Source: Verrucomicrobiota bacterium
GTDB lineage: Bacteria; Verrucomicrobiota; Kiritimatiellia; CAJWTS01
DNA: 64,000 bases
NCBI GenBank assembly: GCA_027623315.1
Contig: JAQBYD010000005.1
Span: 1-64,000 of the forward strand
Reading direction: 5' to 3'
Under the pieces are notes generated by a model that was not told the DNA's origin, did not search any database, and worked only from the letters and a program-made list of their open reading frames with translations. A program made the translations under genes and the position numbers. Positions 8,201-15,686 of the stretch are shown here, piece by piece (positions within the stretch are counted from its first letter, which is position 1; each line of letters begins with the position of its first letter).

Positions 8201-10706
8201 GAGCACGCTGGCGTTCGACATCGTATTCGCCGAGGGGCAGCGTCGTTACCTGGAGTCCCTCAACGCCTATGCGCGCCAGTTTGTGCAACCGGCGTCCCGG
8301 CCTGATGTCGACCAGGTGCGCGGAATTCCGCCGACGGTTGCGATCGAGCAGCGCACCAGTCGCGGCGGGCGCAAGAGTACCGTGGCCACGGTGACCGAGG
8401 TCTATCACTTTCTACGGTTACTCTTCGTCAAGCTCGGCGTGCAGCACTGCCCCGACTGCGATGTGCCGATCGAGCCCCAAACGCCGGAGGCGATTCGGGC
8501 CGGCATCCTTCATCGCTACCGCGACCGGACGGTGCAAATCCTTGTGCCGTTAGTCGTCGCGCGGAAGGGATACTACACCGACCTGGCGACCTGGGCGCTC
8601 GGCAAGGGGTTCTCGGACCTGAGGGTCGACGGCGTCATGACGCCGACGGCGGAATGGCCCCGGCTCGACCGTTTCAAAGAGCACGACATCGAGTTGCCGA
8701 TTGGGCAGATGCGGGTCACGCCCCGTAATGAGAAGGCGCTGGGGGAGATGATCGGAGAGGCGCTCGACTACGGGAACGGTGTTCTGTACGCGTTGCCGGT
8801 CTCGCGCAAGCGGGAGGGGAGGCCGGCGATCTTCTCCGCCCGGCGCGCGTGCGCAAGTTGCGGTCGTAGTTTCGAGGAGCTTGATCCGCGGCTTTTCTCG
8901 TTTAACTCGAAGCACGGCTGGTGCGAGACCTGTTACGGCACCGGACAGGACATGAGTGGATTCGATTCGGAACAGACCGGTGAGGAGCGCTGGTGGAACG
9001 AGTGGTGGTCCGGATCGGACGTGCCTTGCGGTGAGTGCGAGGGACGTCGCTTGCGGCCCGAGGCCCTCGCGGTGCAATATCATGGCAAACCGATCGACTG
9101 GTACACGTGTATGCCGGTCTCCGGCGCCGCACGCTTTTTTGCAAAGCTGAAGTTGAAAGGCCGTGAACTCGAGGTTGCGCGAGACGTGATCGCCGAACTG
9201 GGTTCACGGCTGCAGTTCCTCGAGAATGTTGGTCTTGGCTACCTGACCCTTGCCCGCTCCGCACCCACCTTAAGTGGAGGCGAGGCACAGCGCATTCGAC
9301 TGGCGTCGCAGCTCGGTTCGAATCTGCGCGGGGTCTGCTACATCCTGGATGAACCGACGATTGGGCTGCACACGAGAGACAACGCCATGCTGCTCGATAC
9401 GCTCGAGGACTTGAAGCGGAAGGGTAACACCGTGCTGGTCGTGGAGCATGATGAGGACACGATCCGGCGCGCCGAATACGTGCTGGACCTGGGGCCCCGC
9501 GCGGGGCGCGACGGCGGCCGCGTCATGGCTGCCGGGTCACTTGCAGCCGTGAAGCGCTGCAAGCAATCGCTCACAGGTAAGTTTCTGCGATCGCCGCTGG
9601 CGCATCCAATCGACCGGCCGGGCCGTGTGGATGAATCGTTGGGCACGCTTACCGTGAAGGGCGCGGACCTGCATAATTTGAAGTCGTTGGATCTGACGAT
9701 TCCTCTCGGACGCCTGGTATGCGTCACCGGAGTAAGTGGCAGTGGCAAAAGCACCCTCGCTCGCGAGGTGATCCGCGCCAACGTGGAAAAAAGGGTCGGC
9801 AAGAAGAAGCGCGGGCGTGGGAAAGCTAAAGCATTCATCGGCTGCCGAGAGATCACAGGCTTCGACCCGATCACGCGTGTGCTGGAGGTGGATCAAGCCC
9901 CGATCGGGAAGACGCCACGCTCTTGCCCGGCCACGTACGTCGGGTTCTGGGATGACGTGCGAAAGCTATACGCCGCCAGCACGGAGGCCAGGATTCGCGC
10001 CTACACGCCAAGCCGGTTCTCTTTCAATGTGAACGAGGGGCGATGCCCGGCATGTGTCGGGCAGGGGTTGAAGAAGATCGAAATGAGTTTTTTGCCTGAT
10101 GTCGTGGTGACCTGCGATGAGTGTAATGGAGCCCGCTTCACGCCCGAGACGCTCGACATTCTCCACAACGAAAAGAACATTGCCGAGGTGCTGGCCATGA
10201 GCGTGGATGAAGCCGTGGACTTTTTTGAGAATCACGCATCCATACATCATGCGCTCCAACTCTTGCAGGACGTCGGGTTGGGGTACCTCACGCTGGGACA
10301 GCAAAGCCCGACGCTAAGCGGCGGCGAAGCGCAACGTATTAAGCTCGTCACCGAATTGGCGAAGTGCAAACCCGCCGCGATGCGCTCCGGGCGCGCTTCA
10401 CAGCCGCTGCATTCGCTCTACGTGCTGGACGAGCCAACCATCGGGCTGCATATGGCCGATGTCGAGAAGTTGATCCGCGTGCTGCACCGGCTGGTCGATG
10501 CGGGCAACACGGTCATTGTGATCGAGCACAATCTCGATGTGGTCGCCGAAGCCGACTGGGTTCTCGACCTGGGGCCCGAAGGCGGAGATGGCGGCGGCCG
10601 GATCGTCGCGCAGGGCCCCCCGCAAAAGGTCGCGCGTGTTACGAAGCGCTCGCACACCGGCCGTGCACTGCACGAGTTTCTCGGCGATCCGCGCCGGGTG
10701 CGATAG
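5214..10706 (+). CDS. uvrA: Double-length excinuclease ABC subunit A
   Basis: UvrA is the damage-recognition ATPase of UvrABC nucleotide excision repair. This 1830-aa protein is two complete UvrA halves in one chain, against about 940-1000 aa for a standard UvrA. Four Walker A motifs are visible: GVSGSGKSSL at ~33, GVSGSGKSTL at ~620, GISGSGKSTL at ~985, GVSGSGKSTL at ~1505. Four LSGGE signatures are also present. Each half has its CxxC zinc modules (e.g. CPTCSGNG/CPDCDGRR and CPACVGQG/CDECNGAR). The second half begins near residue 960 (NQIEVRHAREHNL). The chosen ATG gives MTQEFISIIGASQ, the normal UvrA start; the track ORF begins 60 codons earlier without homology. Long tandem UvrA proteins are known in Chlamydiae and some other PVC bacteria. 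It appears monocistronic. Confidence 0.96.
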   Translation: MTQEFISIIGASQNNLKNVDIKLPLGELIVVTGVSGSGKSSLAFDTIYAEGQRRYVETFSPYARQFLDRMDKPQAERIDGIPPAIAIDQTNPVRTSRSTVGTMTELNDHLKLLYARAAHLYCGACGAQVQRDSPDSIYRAVLKHAAGTSPHALITFPVPVPHNFSSDEVKTLLEKQGYTRFLREDDESLDVIQGRTALSSRRRSRIVEDLEAALLHGKGVVAVHLLNERKEPGEALRFSSRLHCAACDIEHRDPTPSFFSFNSPIGACDTCRGFGRTIGVDYDLVVPDQTLTLKGGAIKPFQSASYNECQKDLLRFAHDRMLPVDVPWNELSTPDREWVLEGEGEWDAGVWYGVSRFFRWLEGRAYRMHIRVLLSRYRAYRGCTDCGGARLKSESLLWRLGDRKLNLHDLTLLPIDQCAAFFRDLELPAPLDEATDLLLGEIRARLGYLVDVGLGYLTLDRQSRTLSGGEVQRINLTTALGTSLVNTLFVLDEPSIGLHPRDIRRLIEILHRLRDAGNTLIVVEHDPDVMRAADRILDMGPGPGERGGEVVFFGRMSELLKRKKSLTAQYLSGTRSARDPAAGRASAPSRGQSIDIVGASQHNLKSIDVSIPLNRLVCVTGVSGSGKSTLVDDVLHRGLLKLKHKAVESPGAHRRIKGHDRIGEIVMVDQSPIGKTTRSNPASYVGAFVEIRKIFSLEPLALERGYGPGTFSFNSGAGRCPTCSGNGFEHVEMQFLSDVYIRCPDCDGRRFRREVLDVTIRVSANGMGALSMADVLELTVSQACGVFGAHAPVLRALEPLQAVGLGYVKLGQPVPTLSGGEAQRLKLAGHLAKRGGRKKDAPTLFLFDEPTTGLHFEDTAVLLRALRRLIDAGHSVVVIEHNLDVIDSADWIVDLGPEGGDAGGEIVCAGTADDVAECRSSHTGQALRRARKLAAQPCGTAPPARLKAAESRARYRTARPNQIEVRHAREHNLRNINVRLPLGKFSVITGISGSGKSTLAFDIVFAEGQRRYLESLNAYARQFVQPASRPDVDQVRGIPPTVAIEQRTSRGGRKSTVATVTEVYHFLRLLFVKLGVQHCPDCDVPIEPQTPEAIRAGILHRYRDRTVQILVPLVVARKGYYTDLATWALGKGFSDLRVDGVMTPTAEWPRLDRFKEHDIELPIGQMRVTPRNEKALGEMIGEALDYGNGVLYALPVSRKREGRPAIFSARRACASCGRSFEELDPRLFSFNSKHGWCETCYGTGQDMSGFDSEQTGEERWWNEWWSGSDVPCGECEGRRLRPEALAVQYHGKPIDWYTCMPVSGAARFFAKLKLKGRELEVARDVIAELGSRLQFLENVGLGYLTLARSAPTLSGGEAQRIRLASQLGSNLRGVCYILDEPTIGLHTRDNAMLLDTLEDLKRKGNTVLVVEHDEDTIRRAEYVLDLGPRAGRDGGRVMAAGSLAAVKRCKQSLTGKFLRSPLAHPIDRPGRVDESLGTLTVKGADLHNLKSLDLTIPLGRLVCVTGVSGSGKSTLAREVIRANVEKRVGKKKRGRGKAKAFIGCREITGFDPITRVLEVDQAPIGKTPRSCPATYVGFWDDVRKLYAASTEARIRAYTPSRFSFNVNEGRCPACVGQGLKKIEMSFLPDVVVTCDECNGARFTPETLDILHNEKNIAEVLAMSVDEAVDFFENHASIHHALQLLQDVGLGYLTLGQQSPTLSGGEAQRIKLVTELAKCKPAAMRSGRASQPLHSLYVLDEPTIGLHMADVEKLIRVLHRLVDAGNTVIVIEHNLDVVAEADWVLDLGPEGGDGGGRIVAQGPPQKVARVTKRSHTGRALHEFLGDPRRVR

Positions 10707-10955
10707 GGAGCAATGATCGTGCCAGAGCGAGGAGGTGTTCGCGTTGGGACCTCGTCAACTTGGGTTGAATTTATAGGCCTCATAATCTATATCCAAATTC
10801 AAGATAGTGTCTTGATTTGTTTATCGCCCTGTCAAAAACAACGTTTTCATTATTCGACATAGTAACTGGGAAATATAGTGGGCATGGAGAAAACTTGTCT
10901 AATCTTCGGACTGTTCTTTTTGCTATTTGCGTTAAGGTCATTTTTGCATGCCTTG

Positions 10956-11327
10956 TCACGGACCCGGCATCGAGAGAAGCTTGGCCACGCCGGGGTGTTG
11001 CGGATAGGCCGCCAGGTGCTCTCGTAGTGCCGAAAGAGTTTCCGCATCAGAACGGCGAGAGGCCTTCTCCGCATTCCGCACCATGCGGTCGAGGAAGGCG
11101 TCCGCCAATTCGGCCAGCCGCTCATGCGTGAGGTTATGTGGGTTGCGCGCGAGCCACTGTTCCATGGCGAGGTGTCGCTTGACGTGAGTCATCGGATCGG
11201 ACGTCTGCTGATGCGCCCCGCGACGGATTCGCGCCAACGGTTCTTTTGCGAGTGCGGAGCGGATACACTCGTCAAGATGCGCGGCCCCGTTGTAGCACGG
11301 GATGATGACCGAGACGGCGGACATCAT
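10956..11327 (-). pseudogene. Family 2 glycosyltransferase with large internal deletion
   Basis: The ORF starts MMSAVSVIIPCYNGAAHLDECIRSAL, the exact opening of a GT2 (GT-A) glycosyltransferase. After ~27 residues it jumps to RIRRGAHQQTSDPMTHVKRH and a helical tail typical of the far C-terminus of such enzymes. The nucleotide-binding DDGS region and the DxD motif are missing, so some 200 residues appear deleted, with the frame retained. The ATG overlaps the pgsA stop by 4 nt (ATGA), so it was probably co-transcribed with pgsA. I treat it as a non-functional remnant. Only sequencing confirmation could exclude an assembly collapse. Confidence 0.6.
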
Positions 11328-11875
11328 CCGCGACGCTCCACAAAAAGGCTCCGGTTCAAGGCGAGGAACACCGCTGCGAATGCCCAGGCCAGGGAGAGCG
11401 TGAAGATCGCGAAGCCACCCACCCATATGCGGATGGTGCCCGGCGCCATCGTGGTGAGCGGAAGTGCAAGGCCGAGCGCGATGCAGATGGTTTGGAGGAA
11501 CGTCTTGGACTTGCCCATCCAATTGGCGCCCACAACCTTACCTTGCACGGCCCCGGCGGCGCGCACGCCGTCGACCACGATTTCGCGTGCCATCATGAGC
11601 AGGGCGACCCAGAACGGCAGGCGGCCGAGATCGGCGAGTACGAAGAACATGGCGAGGACGATGATTTTGTCCGTGACCGTATCGAGGTAGAGTCCCAGCA
11701 GCGACCGCTGGTTGAACTTGCGGGCTATATATCCGTCCAGCACATCCGTCAGCATCGCCGCGAGAAAGACGATCAGGGCCGCGAGTTGATGCGCTGCGCG
11801 GGGTGAATAAGCGAGTATTGCAATGGCGGGCGTCAGAAGCAGGCGCGCGAGGGTCAGGTTGTTGGGAATAGTCAT
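11324..11875 (-). CDS. pgsA: CDP-diacylglycerol--glycerol-3-phosphate 3-phosphatidyltransferase
   Basis: PgsA makes phosphatidylglycerophosphate from CDP-diacylglycerol and glycerol-3-phosphate, the committed step to phosphatidylglycerol and cardiolipin in the inner membrane. The CDP-alcohol phosphotransferase signature D(x2)DG(x2)AR(x8)G(x3)D(x3)D is fully present as DVLDGYIAR...G..LDTVTD. The protein has 183 aa with about five to six hydrophobic segments. I start at MTIPNNLTLARLLL, the typical PgsA N-terminus; the track start 22 codons upstream adds unrelated residues. The stop overlaps the ATG of a decayed glycosyltransferase gene by 4 nt. Confidence 0.92.
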   Translation of the reverse strand: MTIPNNLTLARLLLTPAIAILAYSPRAAHQLAALIVFLAAMLTDVLDGYIARKFNQRSLLGLYLDTVTDKIIVLAMFFVLADLGRLPFWVALLMMAREIVVDGVRAAGAVQGKVVGANWMGKSKTFLQTICIALGLALPLTTMAPGTIRIWVGGFAIFTLSLAWAFAAVFLALNRSLFVERRG

Positions 11876-12062
11876 GTGTTGCTGAATACGGTTGTGTCCG
11901 TCACCGTCCTGCCATTTAATCGGTGAATCGACAAGAGACAAAGGTAGAAGCGGCGTCTAAGGATCGGATCTTAGACAGCCCTCGCCCCCCGCTACGCTCT
12001 GCGAGCTACGCAGGGCAAGCCGGGCCTATCCCAGGGGGAGAGGGAGGAGAGCGGAGGAACCC

Positions 12063-13136
12063 ATGAGTGACAAACTGAGAGTGCTGGTTGTGGGATGTGG
12101 CAACATGGGGGCGTCACACGCACGTGCGTACGCTAAGCAGCATGGTGTCGAAGTTGCGGGAGTCGTCAGCCGGGGTCCGAAATCGCGTGGTCGCCTTGCG
12201 CAGGAGTTGGGTGGTGTCGCCGAATACGATGATTTCGATCGAGCCCTCGATGCAACGCGCCCGGACGCAGTCTCGATTAACACCTACACGGATACACACG
12301 CTCCGTATGCGATCCGAGCCATGCAGGCCGGCGCGCATGTCTTTGTTGAGAAGCCGCTTGCGGTTACGGTCGAGGAGGCTGAGCGCGTGGTGGATGTGGC
12401 CACGCGGCACGGTCGCAAACTCGTGGTGGGGTACATTCTGCGCCACCATCCGTCGTGGATGAAGTTCGTCGAGATCGCGCGAACGCTTGGCAAGCCGCTC
12501 GTGATGCGCATGAATCTCAACCAGCAGAGCTCCGGCGCGCAGTGGCAGGGGCACAAGAACCTGATGGAGAACCAGTCTCCGATCGTTGACTGCGGCGTGC
12601 ACTACGTGGATATGATGTGCCTCATGACGCGCGCGAAACCTGTGCGCGTGAGCGCGATCGGCGCGCGCCTGACGGATGAGGTCGCCGATGGCATGTACAA
12701 CTACGGCCAACTCCAGGTTTCGTTCGATGATGGCTCGTGCGGATGGTACGAAGCGGGGTGGGGGCCCATGATGAGCCAGGAGGCCTTCTTCGTGAAGGAT
12801 GTCGTAGGGCCGGCGGGTTGCGTAAGCATCGTTGCCGAGAAGACGGGGAAGGCCGGGGAGTCTGCGAACATCGATTCGCACACCAGCACCGACGGGCTGC
12901 GCGTTCACTACGGCGCGCTTGCCGCCGACGGCACATTTGAGCGTGAGGATGAGATCATCAGCATGGAAGGCGAACCCGGTCACCAGGACCTGTGCGATCG
13001 CGAGCAAGCCTACTTCCTGAGTGCAATCCGCGATGATCTCGACCTGACCGATCACATGCGCGACGCCGTAGCCAGCCTACGCATCGTCCTCGCCGCCGAC
13101 GAGTCCTTCCGCACGGGCAAGACGATCGAGCTCTAG
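12063..13136 (+). CDS. Gfo/Idh/MocA family oxidoreductase
   Basis: A 357-aa NAD(P)-dependent dehydrogenase of the Gfo/Idh/MocA superfamily, which oxidises sugars, inositols or related hydroxy compounds. The Rossmann motif GCGNMG is at 11-16 and the family lysine lies in VFVEKPLAV (EKP at 96-98). The C-terminal half has the expected alpha/beta dimer domain with a conserved DCGVHYVDMM. No TAT or Sec signal is visible, so it is cytoplasmic. A purine-rich ribosome site (GGAGAGCGGAGGAA) precedes the ATG. The exact substrate cannot be told. Its stop codon TAG is the first three bases of a MITE-like element that fills the 3' flank. Confidence 0.9.
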   Translation: MSDKLRVLVVGCGNMGASHARAYAKQHGVEVAGVVSRGPKSRGRLAQELGGVAEYDDFDRALDATRPDAVSINTYTDTHAPYAIRAMQAGAHVFVEKPLAVTVEEAERVVDVATRHGRKLVVGYILRHHPSWMKFVEIARTLGKPLVMRMNLNQQSSGAQWQGHKNLMENQSPIVDCGVHYVDMMCLMTRAKPVRVSAIGARLTDEVADGMYNYGQLQVSFDDGSCGWYEAGWGPMMSQEAFFVKDVVGPAGCVSIVAEKTGKAGESANIDSHTSTDGLRVHYGALAADGTFEREDEIISMEGEPGHQDLCDREQAYFLSAIRDDLDLTDHMRDAVASLRIVLAADESFRTGKTIEL

Positions 13137-13266
13137 CAGCCCGTTGAAAAACTCCAGAAGACGGCGGTCGAGACGCCCGCCCTCCAGGGAATAACGAGAA
13201 ACGCGCCTGGTCTGGAGGGCGGATGTCCCAGCCGCAGCGAACGTCGGGTTTTTCAACGGGCTGCTA
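13134..13266. mobile_element. 133-bp MITE-like element with 19-bp perfect terminal inverted repeats
   Basis: The ends TAGCAGCCCGTTGAAAAAC and GTTTTTCAACGGGCTGCTA are perfect 19-bp inverted repeats. Further inside, CGCCCTCCAG/CTGGAGGGCG also pair, so the whole unit can fold. It carries no ORF. Both ends lie in CTAG (CTCTAGCAG... and ...CTGCTAGGG), consistent with insertion at, or duplication of, a CTAG/TAG target. The left end supplies the stop codon of the upstream oxidoreductase gene. It may also serve as that gene's terminator hairpin. Confidence 0.75.
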
Positions 13267-13410
13267 GGGCGCCGGACGGGTCCGATGTCCAAGTCCTTTT
13301 GCGAGTACGACGGGCAGTGATTTTGGACGGGATCAACGGGATCAACAGGATGGATCTACGGGATCAGGATGGGGATGCGCCCGCTCGTTCCCCGCGATGA
13401 TTTAACTGAG

Positions 13411-13500
13411 AGAATCGTCCTGTCGAGTAATCGTCCTGTCGACATCCTCTGCGCAATCATCTTGCCCACAATGATTTTGCAAAAAGAATTGTCCCGTCAA
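13411..13500. repeat. AATCGTCCTGTC-type short repeats
   Basis: Several degenerate copies of AATCRTCYTGYC follow one another: AATCGTCCTGTCGAG, TAATCGTCCTGTCGA, CAATCATCTTGCCCA, then ATGATTTTGC and AATTGTCCCGTC. The same unit recurs in both orientations at 58.4-58.55 kb, so it is a dispersed family. The preceding stretch (13320-13370) holds GGGATCAACGGGATCAACAGGATGG, a separate short tandem. Between the MITE and the aminopeptidase stop nothing else is seen. Confidence 0.6.
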
Positions 13501-13533
13501 AGGTCCGAGTTCTGAATCGCTTTCGCTTGCGGA

Positions 13534-14616
13534 TCAGACGAACTTGCCGTTCTTCTGGAAGACCTTGCCGTCGACGGTGATTTGCCCGCCCTTACGCAGG
13601 TCCTTGATCATGTCCCAGTGCAGGGCGGAGCGGTTCTTGCCGCCTGTTTCGGCGTAGGACTGGCCCACCGCCAGATGAACCGTGCCGCCGATCTTCTCAT
13701 CGAACAGAATGTTCTTTGTGAAGCGCTGGATCTGGCGATTCGTACCGATCCCGAGTTCGCCGAGCCGTCGTGCGCCCGGATCCTGGTCGAGCATCGCGTT
13801 GAGAAAATCGTTGTTCTTCTCGGCGGTCGCTTCCACAACGCGCCCTTTACGAAACGTCAATCGAATGCCGTCTACCTCGCGTCCCTGCACGCAGACGGGG
13901 AAATCGTAGTAAACGTGCCCTTCCACCGAAGATTCGATCGGGCCCGTAAAGATCTCCCCGCTGGGCATGTTGTGTGTGCCTGCCGAGTTGATGAAACGAC
14001 GTCCTTTAACCGACATGCGCAGATCCGTCTCGGGGCCTTTGATCCGGATCTCGTCGGCGCCGCGTAGCTTGCGGATGAGGCGGTCCTGCATCGACGCCAG
14101 GGAGTGCCAGGCCTTGACCGGGTCCTTTTCGTTTGAGAACGTGGCGGCGTACACGAAATCTTCGAAATCGCCCAGGCTCATCTCGGCATCCTGTGCAAAA
14201 GCGGCGGTAGGGAATAGCGTCAGAACCCACTTCTTCTTCAACATCTGCTCGCGTACGGGCTTCGAGGCCTTGGAGAGCATCTGCTGTTTCTTGGGGTCAA
14301 CGCCGCTCAGCGCGCGTGTATTCGTATCGGAGATGATTCGAATCGTTCCGTCCAGCTGCCGGATCAGGGATTTCTGATAGGACGGGAGCTCGTTGAAGTG
14401 GTGTTTTTTCCCGAGTTCAAAAAAGGCATCCGTGGCGCGCTCGGGAGTCATCTGGACAATGGGATAGACGCCCTTGCGTAGAAGCTCCTCGTAGATGGCC
14501 TGGATCAGCGGTTCGGCAACGGAGTTGCCGCCGATGCTGATCGTCTCACGGCTTTGGCCACGGATGGAATAGTTGACCAGTGTGCGGGCCAGGTTGGCGA
14601 TGCGGGGGTCACTCAT
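13534..14616 (-). CDS. M29 family aminopeptidase
   Basis: A 360-aa protein of the thermophilic aminopeptidase family (AmpS/AmpT-like, peptidase family M29), cytosolic two-metal exopeptidases. The family's metal-site region is recognisable: MPSGEIFTGPIESSVEGHVYYD around 230-250 (metal-binding Glu) and SALHWDMIKD near 335 (His and Asp). Start chosen at MSDPRIANLA: AAGGAGA lies 7 nt upstream on the minus strand, and the track start 24 codons upstream lies within the thioesterase gene. The ATG overlaps the thioesterase stop by 4 nt (ATGA), so the two are translationally coupled. Probable role: turnover of peptides; substrate preference unknown. Confidence 0.85.
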   Translation of the reverse strand: MSDPRIANLARTLVNYSIRGQSRETISIGGNSVAEPLIQAIYEELLRKGVYPIVQMTPERATDAFFELGKKHHFNELPSYQKSLIRQLDGTIRIISDTNTRALSGVDPKKQQMLSKASKPVREQMLKKKWVLTLFPTAAFAQDAEMSLGDFEDFVYAATFSNEKDPVKAWHSLASMQDRLIRKLRGADEIRIKGPETDLRMSVKGRRFINSAGTHNMPSGEIFTGPIESSVEGHVYYDFPVCVQGREVDGIRLTFRKGRVVEATAEKNNDFLNAMLDQDPGARRLGELGIGTNRQIQRFTKNILFDEKIGGTVHLAVGQSYAETGGKNRSALHWDMIKDLRKGGQITVDGKVFQKNGKFV

Positions 14617-15017
14617 AAGGGGTCTCCTTCGATCAGGGCTGAAAGTTCGGGAATGGGTCTCATCACGTTGCCGTTCCTGTCCATGCATACGTGATGCGTA
14701 TAGCCGGTGACAATGAGTTCTTCGTCTCTCTTGATCTCGTAGTCGAGGTGCAGACGCGCCTTGCGGATCTCGCGGCAGTGCGTATGCACCACCAGGGCGT
14801 CGTCGAAACGCGCCGGTTGCTTGTATTCGCAGTGCGCTTCGACGACTGGCAGCATGACGCCCTTTTGCTCCATCTCGGTGTAGGGCAGTCCGACCTCGCG
14901 CAGCAGTTCGGCGCGCGCCATTTCGAAATACATAAGGTAGTGCGCGTAGTAGACGAAACCCATCTGGTCGGTGTGCGCGTAGGGGACGCGGATCGTGTGC
15001 TGGAAGGTGCGGGGCAT
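14613..15017 (-). CDS. YbgC-type acyl-CoA thioesterase
   Basis: A 134-aa hot-dog fold protein of the YbgC/FadM/4-hydroxybenzoyl-CoA thioesterase family, which hydrolyses acyl-CoA esters. The active-site motif with catalytic Asp is clear near the N-terminus: AHTDQMGFVYYAHYLMYFE. Length is normal. The stop overlaps the downstream M29 aminopeptidase start by 4 nt, so the genes form an operon. Upstream lies a degenerate AGTGG repeat tract, then the Nudix gene on the same strand. Chain-length preference cannot be read from sequence. Confidence 0.9.
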   Translation of the reverse strand: MPRTFQHTIRVPYAHTDQMGFVYYAHYLMYFEMARAELLREVGLPYTEMEQKGVMLPVVEAHCEYKQPARFDDALVVHTHCREIRKARLHLDYEIKRDEELIVTGYTHHVCMDRNGNVMRPIPELSALIEGDPL

Positions 15018-15019
15018 TG

Positions 15020-15101
15020 GGAGGAAGTGGGGAGTGGGAAGTAGGAAGTGGTTAGTGGGGAGTGGTTAGTGGGAAGTGGCGAGTGGCGAGTGGGGAGGGA
15101 A
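15020..15101. repeat. AGTGG/GAAGTGG degenerate short tandem repeats
   Basis: This is a run of 7-10-nt units such as GAAGTGG, GGAGTGG, TTAGTGG and CGAGTGG with no reading frame of its own. It sits between the Nudix stop and the thioesterase start, where it would fall in the leader of the thioesterase. The same family occurs at 22279-22322 and 48672-48768. Confidence 0.75.
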
Positions 15102-15149
15102 TGTTGCGTTCGTTTCGTGATCCTATGGCGGGCTTTCTTCCCGGAACGT

Positions 15150-15686
15150 TCAACCTTCAACGTTTAACGCCTGAACCTCGTATCCGAGCATGGCGTCTCC
15201 ATCGAAGAGGTAGCGGCCTTGAAACTTTCGGCGGTCCAGCATGAGGTGGATCCACGTGCGATCATCGGCCCACATGCGATCGAGGGGGATCTCGTCGAGC
15301 GGGACCCACAGGGGGATCGCCTCAGCGGTTGGTCTTGGGGCCCCGCTGCAATCGGCGGCTCTGAAGACGGTGACGTGCATGGAGAAGTCGTCGACGAACT
15401 GAAAGCTGAGTTCGCCAGAGTACTCCACCGCGTGCGGATTGACGCGGACCTCCTCCCGGACTTCGCGGATCGCACACTGCTCGGGGGTTTCACCGGCTTC
15501 GATTCGGCCTCCGGGTCCGTTGATCTTGCCCGCTCCCAGCCCGCGCTGCTTCTCGATCAGGAGAATCTGGCCGTCCCGGATCACAAAGAGCAGTGTAGCC
15601 CGCTCTTTCGGGGTCCACAGCGACCAGTCCACCGCGCGGAAGCGGTCGTCTGAGTGATCATGCGTGGTGCGCTCGGTGAGTGACAT
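15150..15686 (-). CDS. Nudix hydrolase, MTH1/MutT-like
   Basis: A 178-aa Nudix hydrolase. The Nudix box GX5EX7REUXEEXGU is present as GRIEAGE-TPEQCAI-REVREEV around residues 59-80. The preceding KINGPGG segment resembles MTH1-type enzymes that remove oxidised purine nucleoside triphosphates. It is therefore a plausible 8-oxo-dGTP diphosphatase, though Nudix specificity is hard to predict. The ATG overlaps the stop of the upstream 408-aa gene by one base (TAATG), indicating coupled translation. A 132-bp gap containing AGTGG repeats separates it from the thioesterase. Confidence 0.88.
   Translation of the reverse strand: MSLTERTTHDHSDDRFRAVDWSLWTPKERATLLFVIRDGQILLIEKQRGLGAGKINGPGGRIEAGETPEQCAIREVREEVRVNPHAVEYSGELSFQFVDDFSMHVTVFRAADCSGAPRPTAEAIPLWVPLDEIPLDRMWADDRTWIHLMLDRRKFQGRYLFDGDAMLGYEVQALNVEG

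Noticed and set aside
12114-13055. 313-aa minus-strand ORF
   Set aside because: It is antisense to the Gfo/Idh/MocA oxidoreductase gene, His/Arg-rich and without homology-like pattern.
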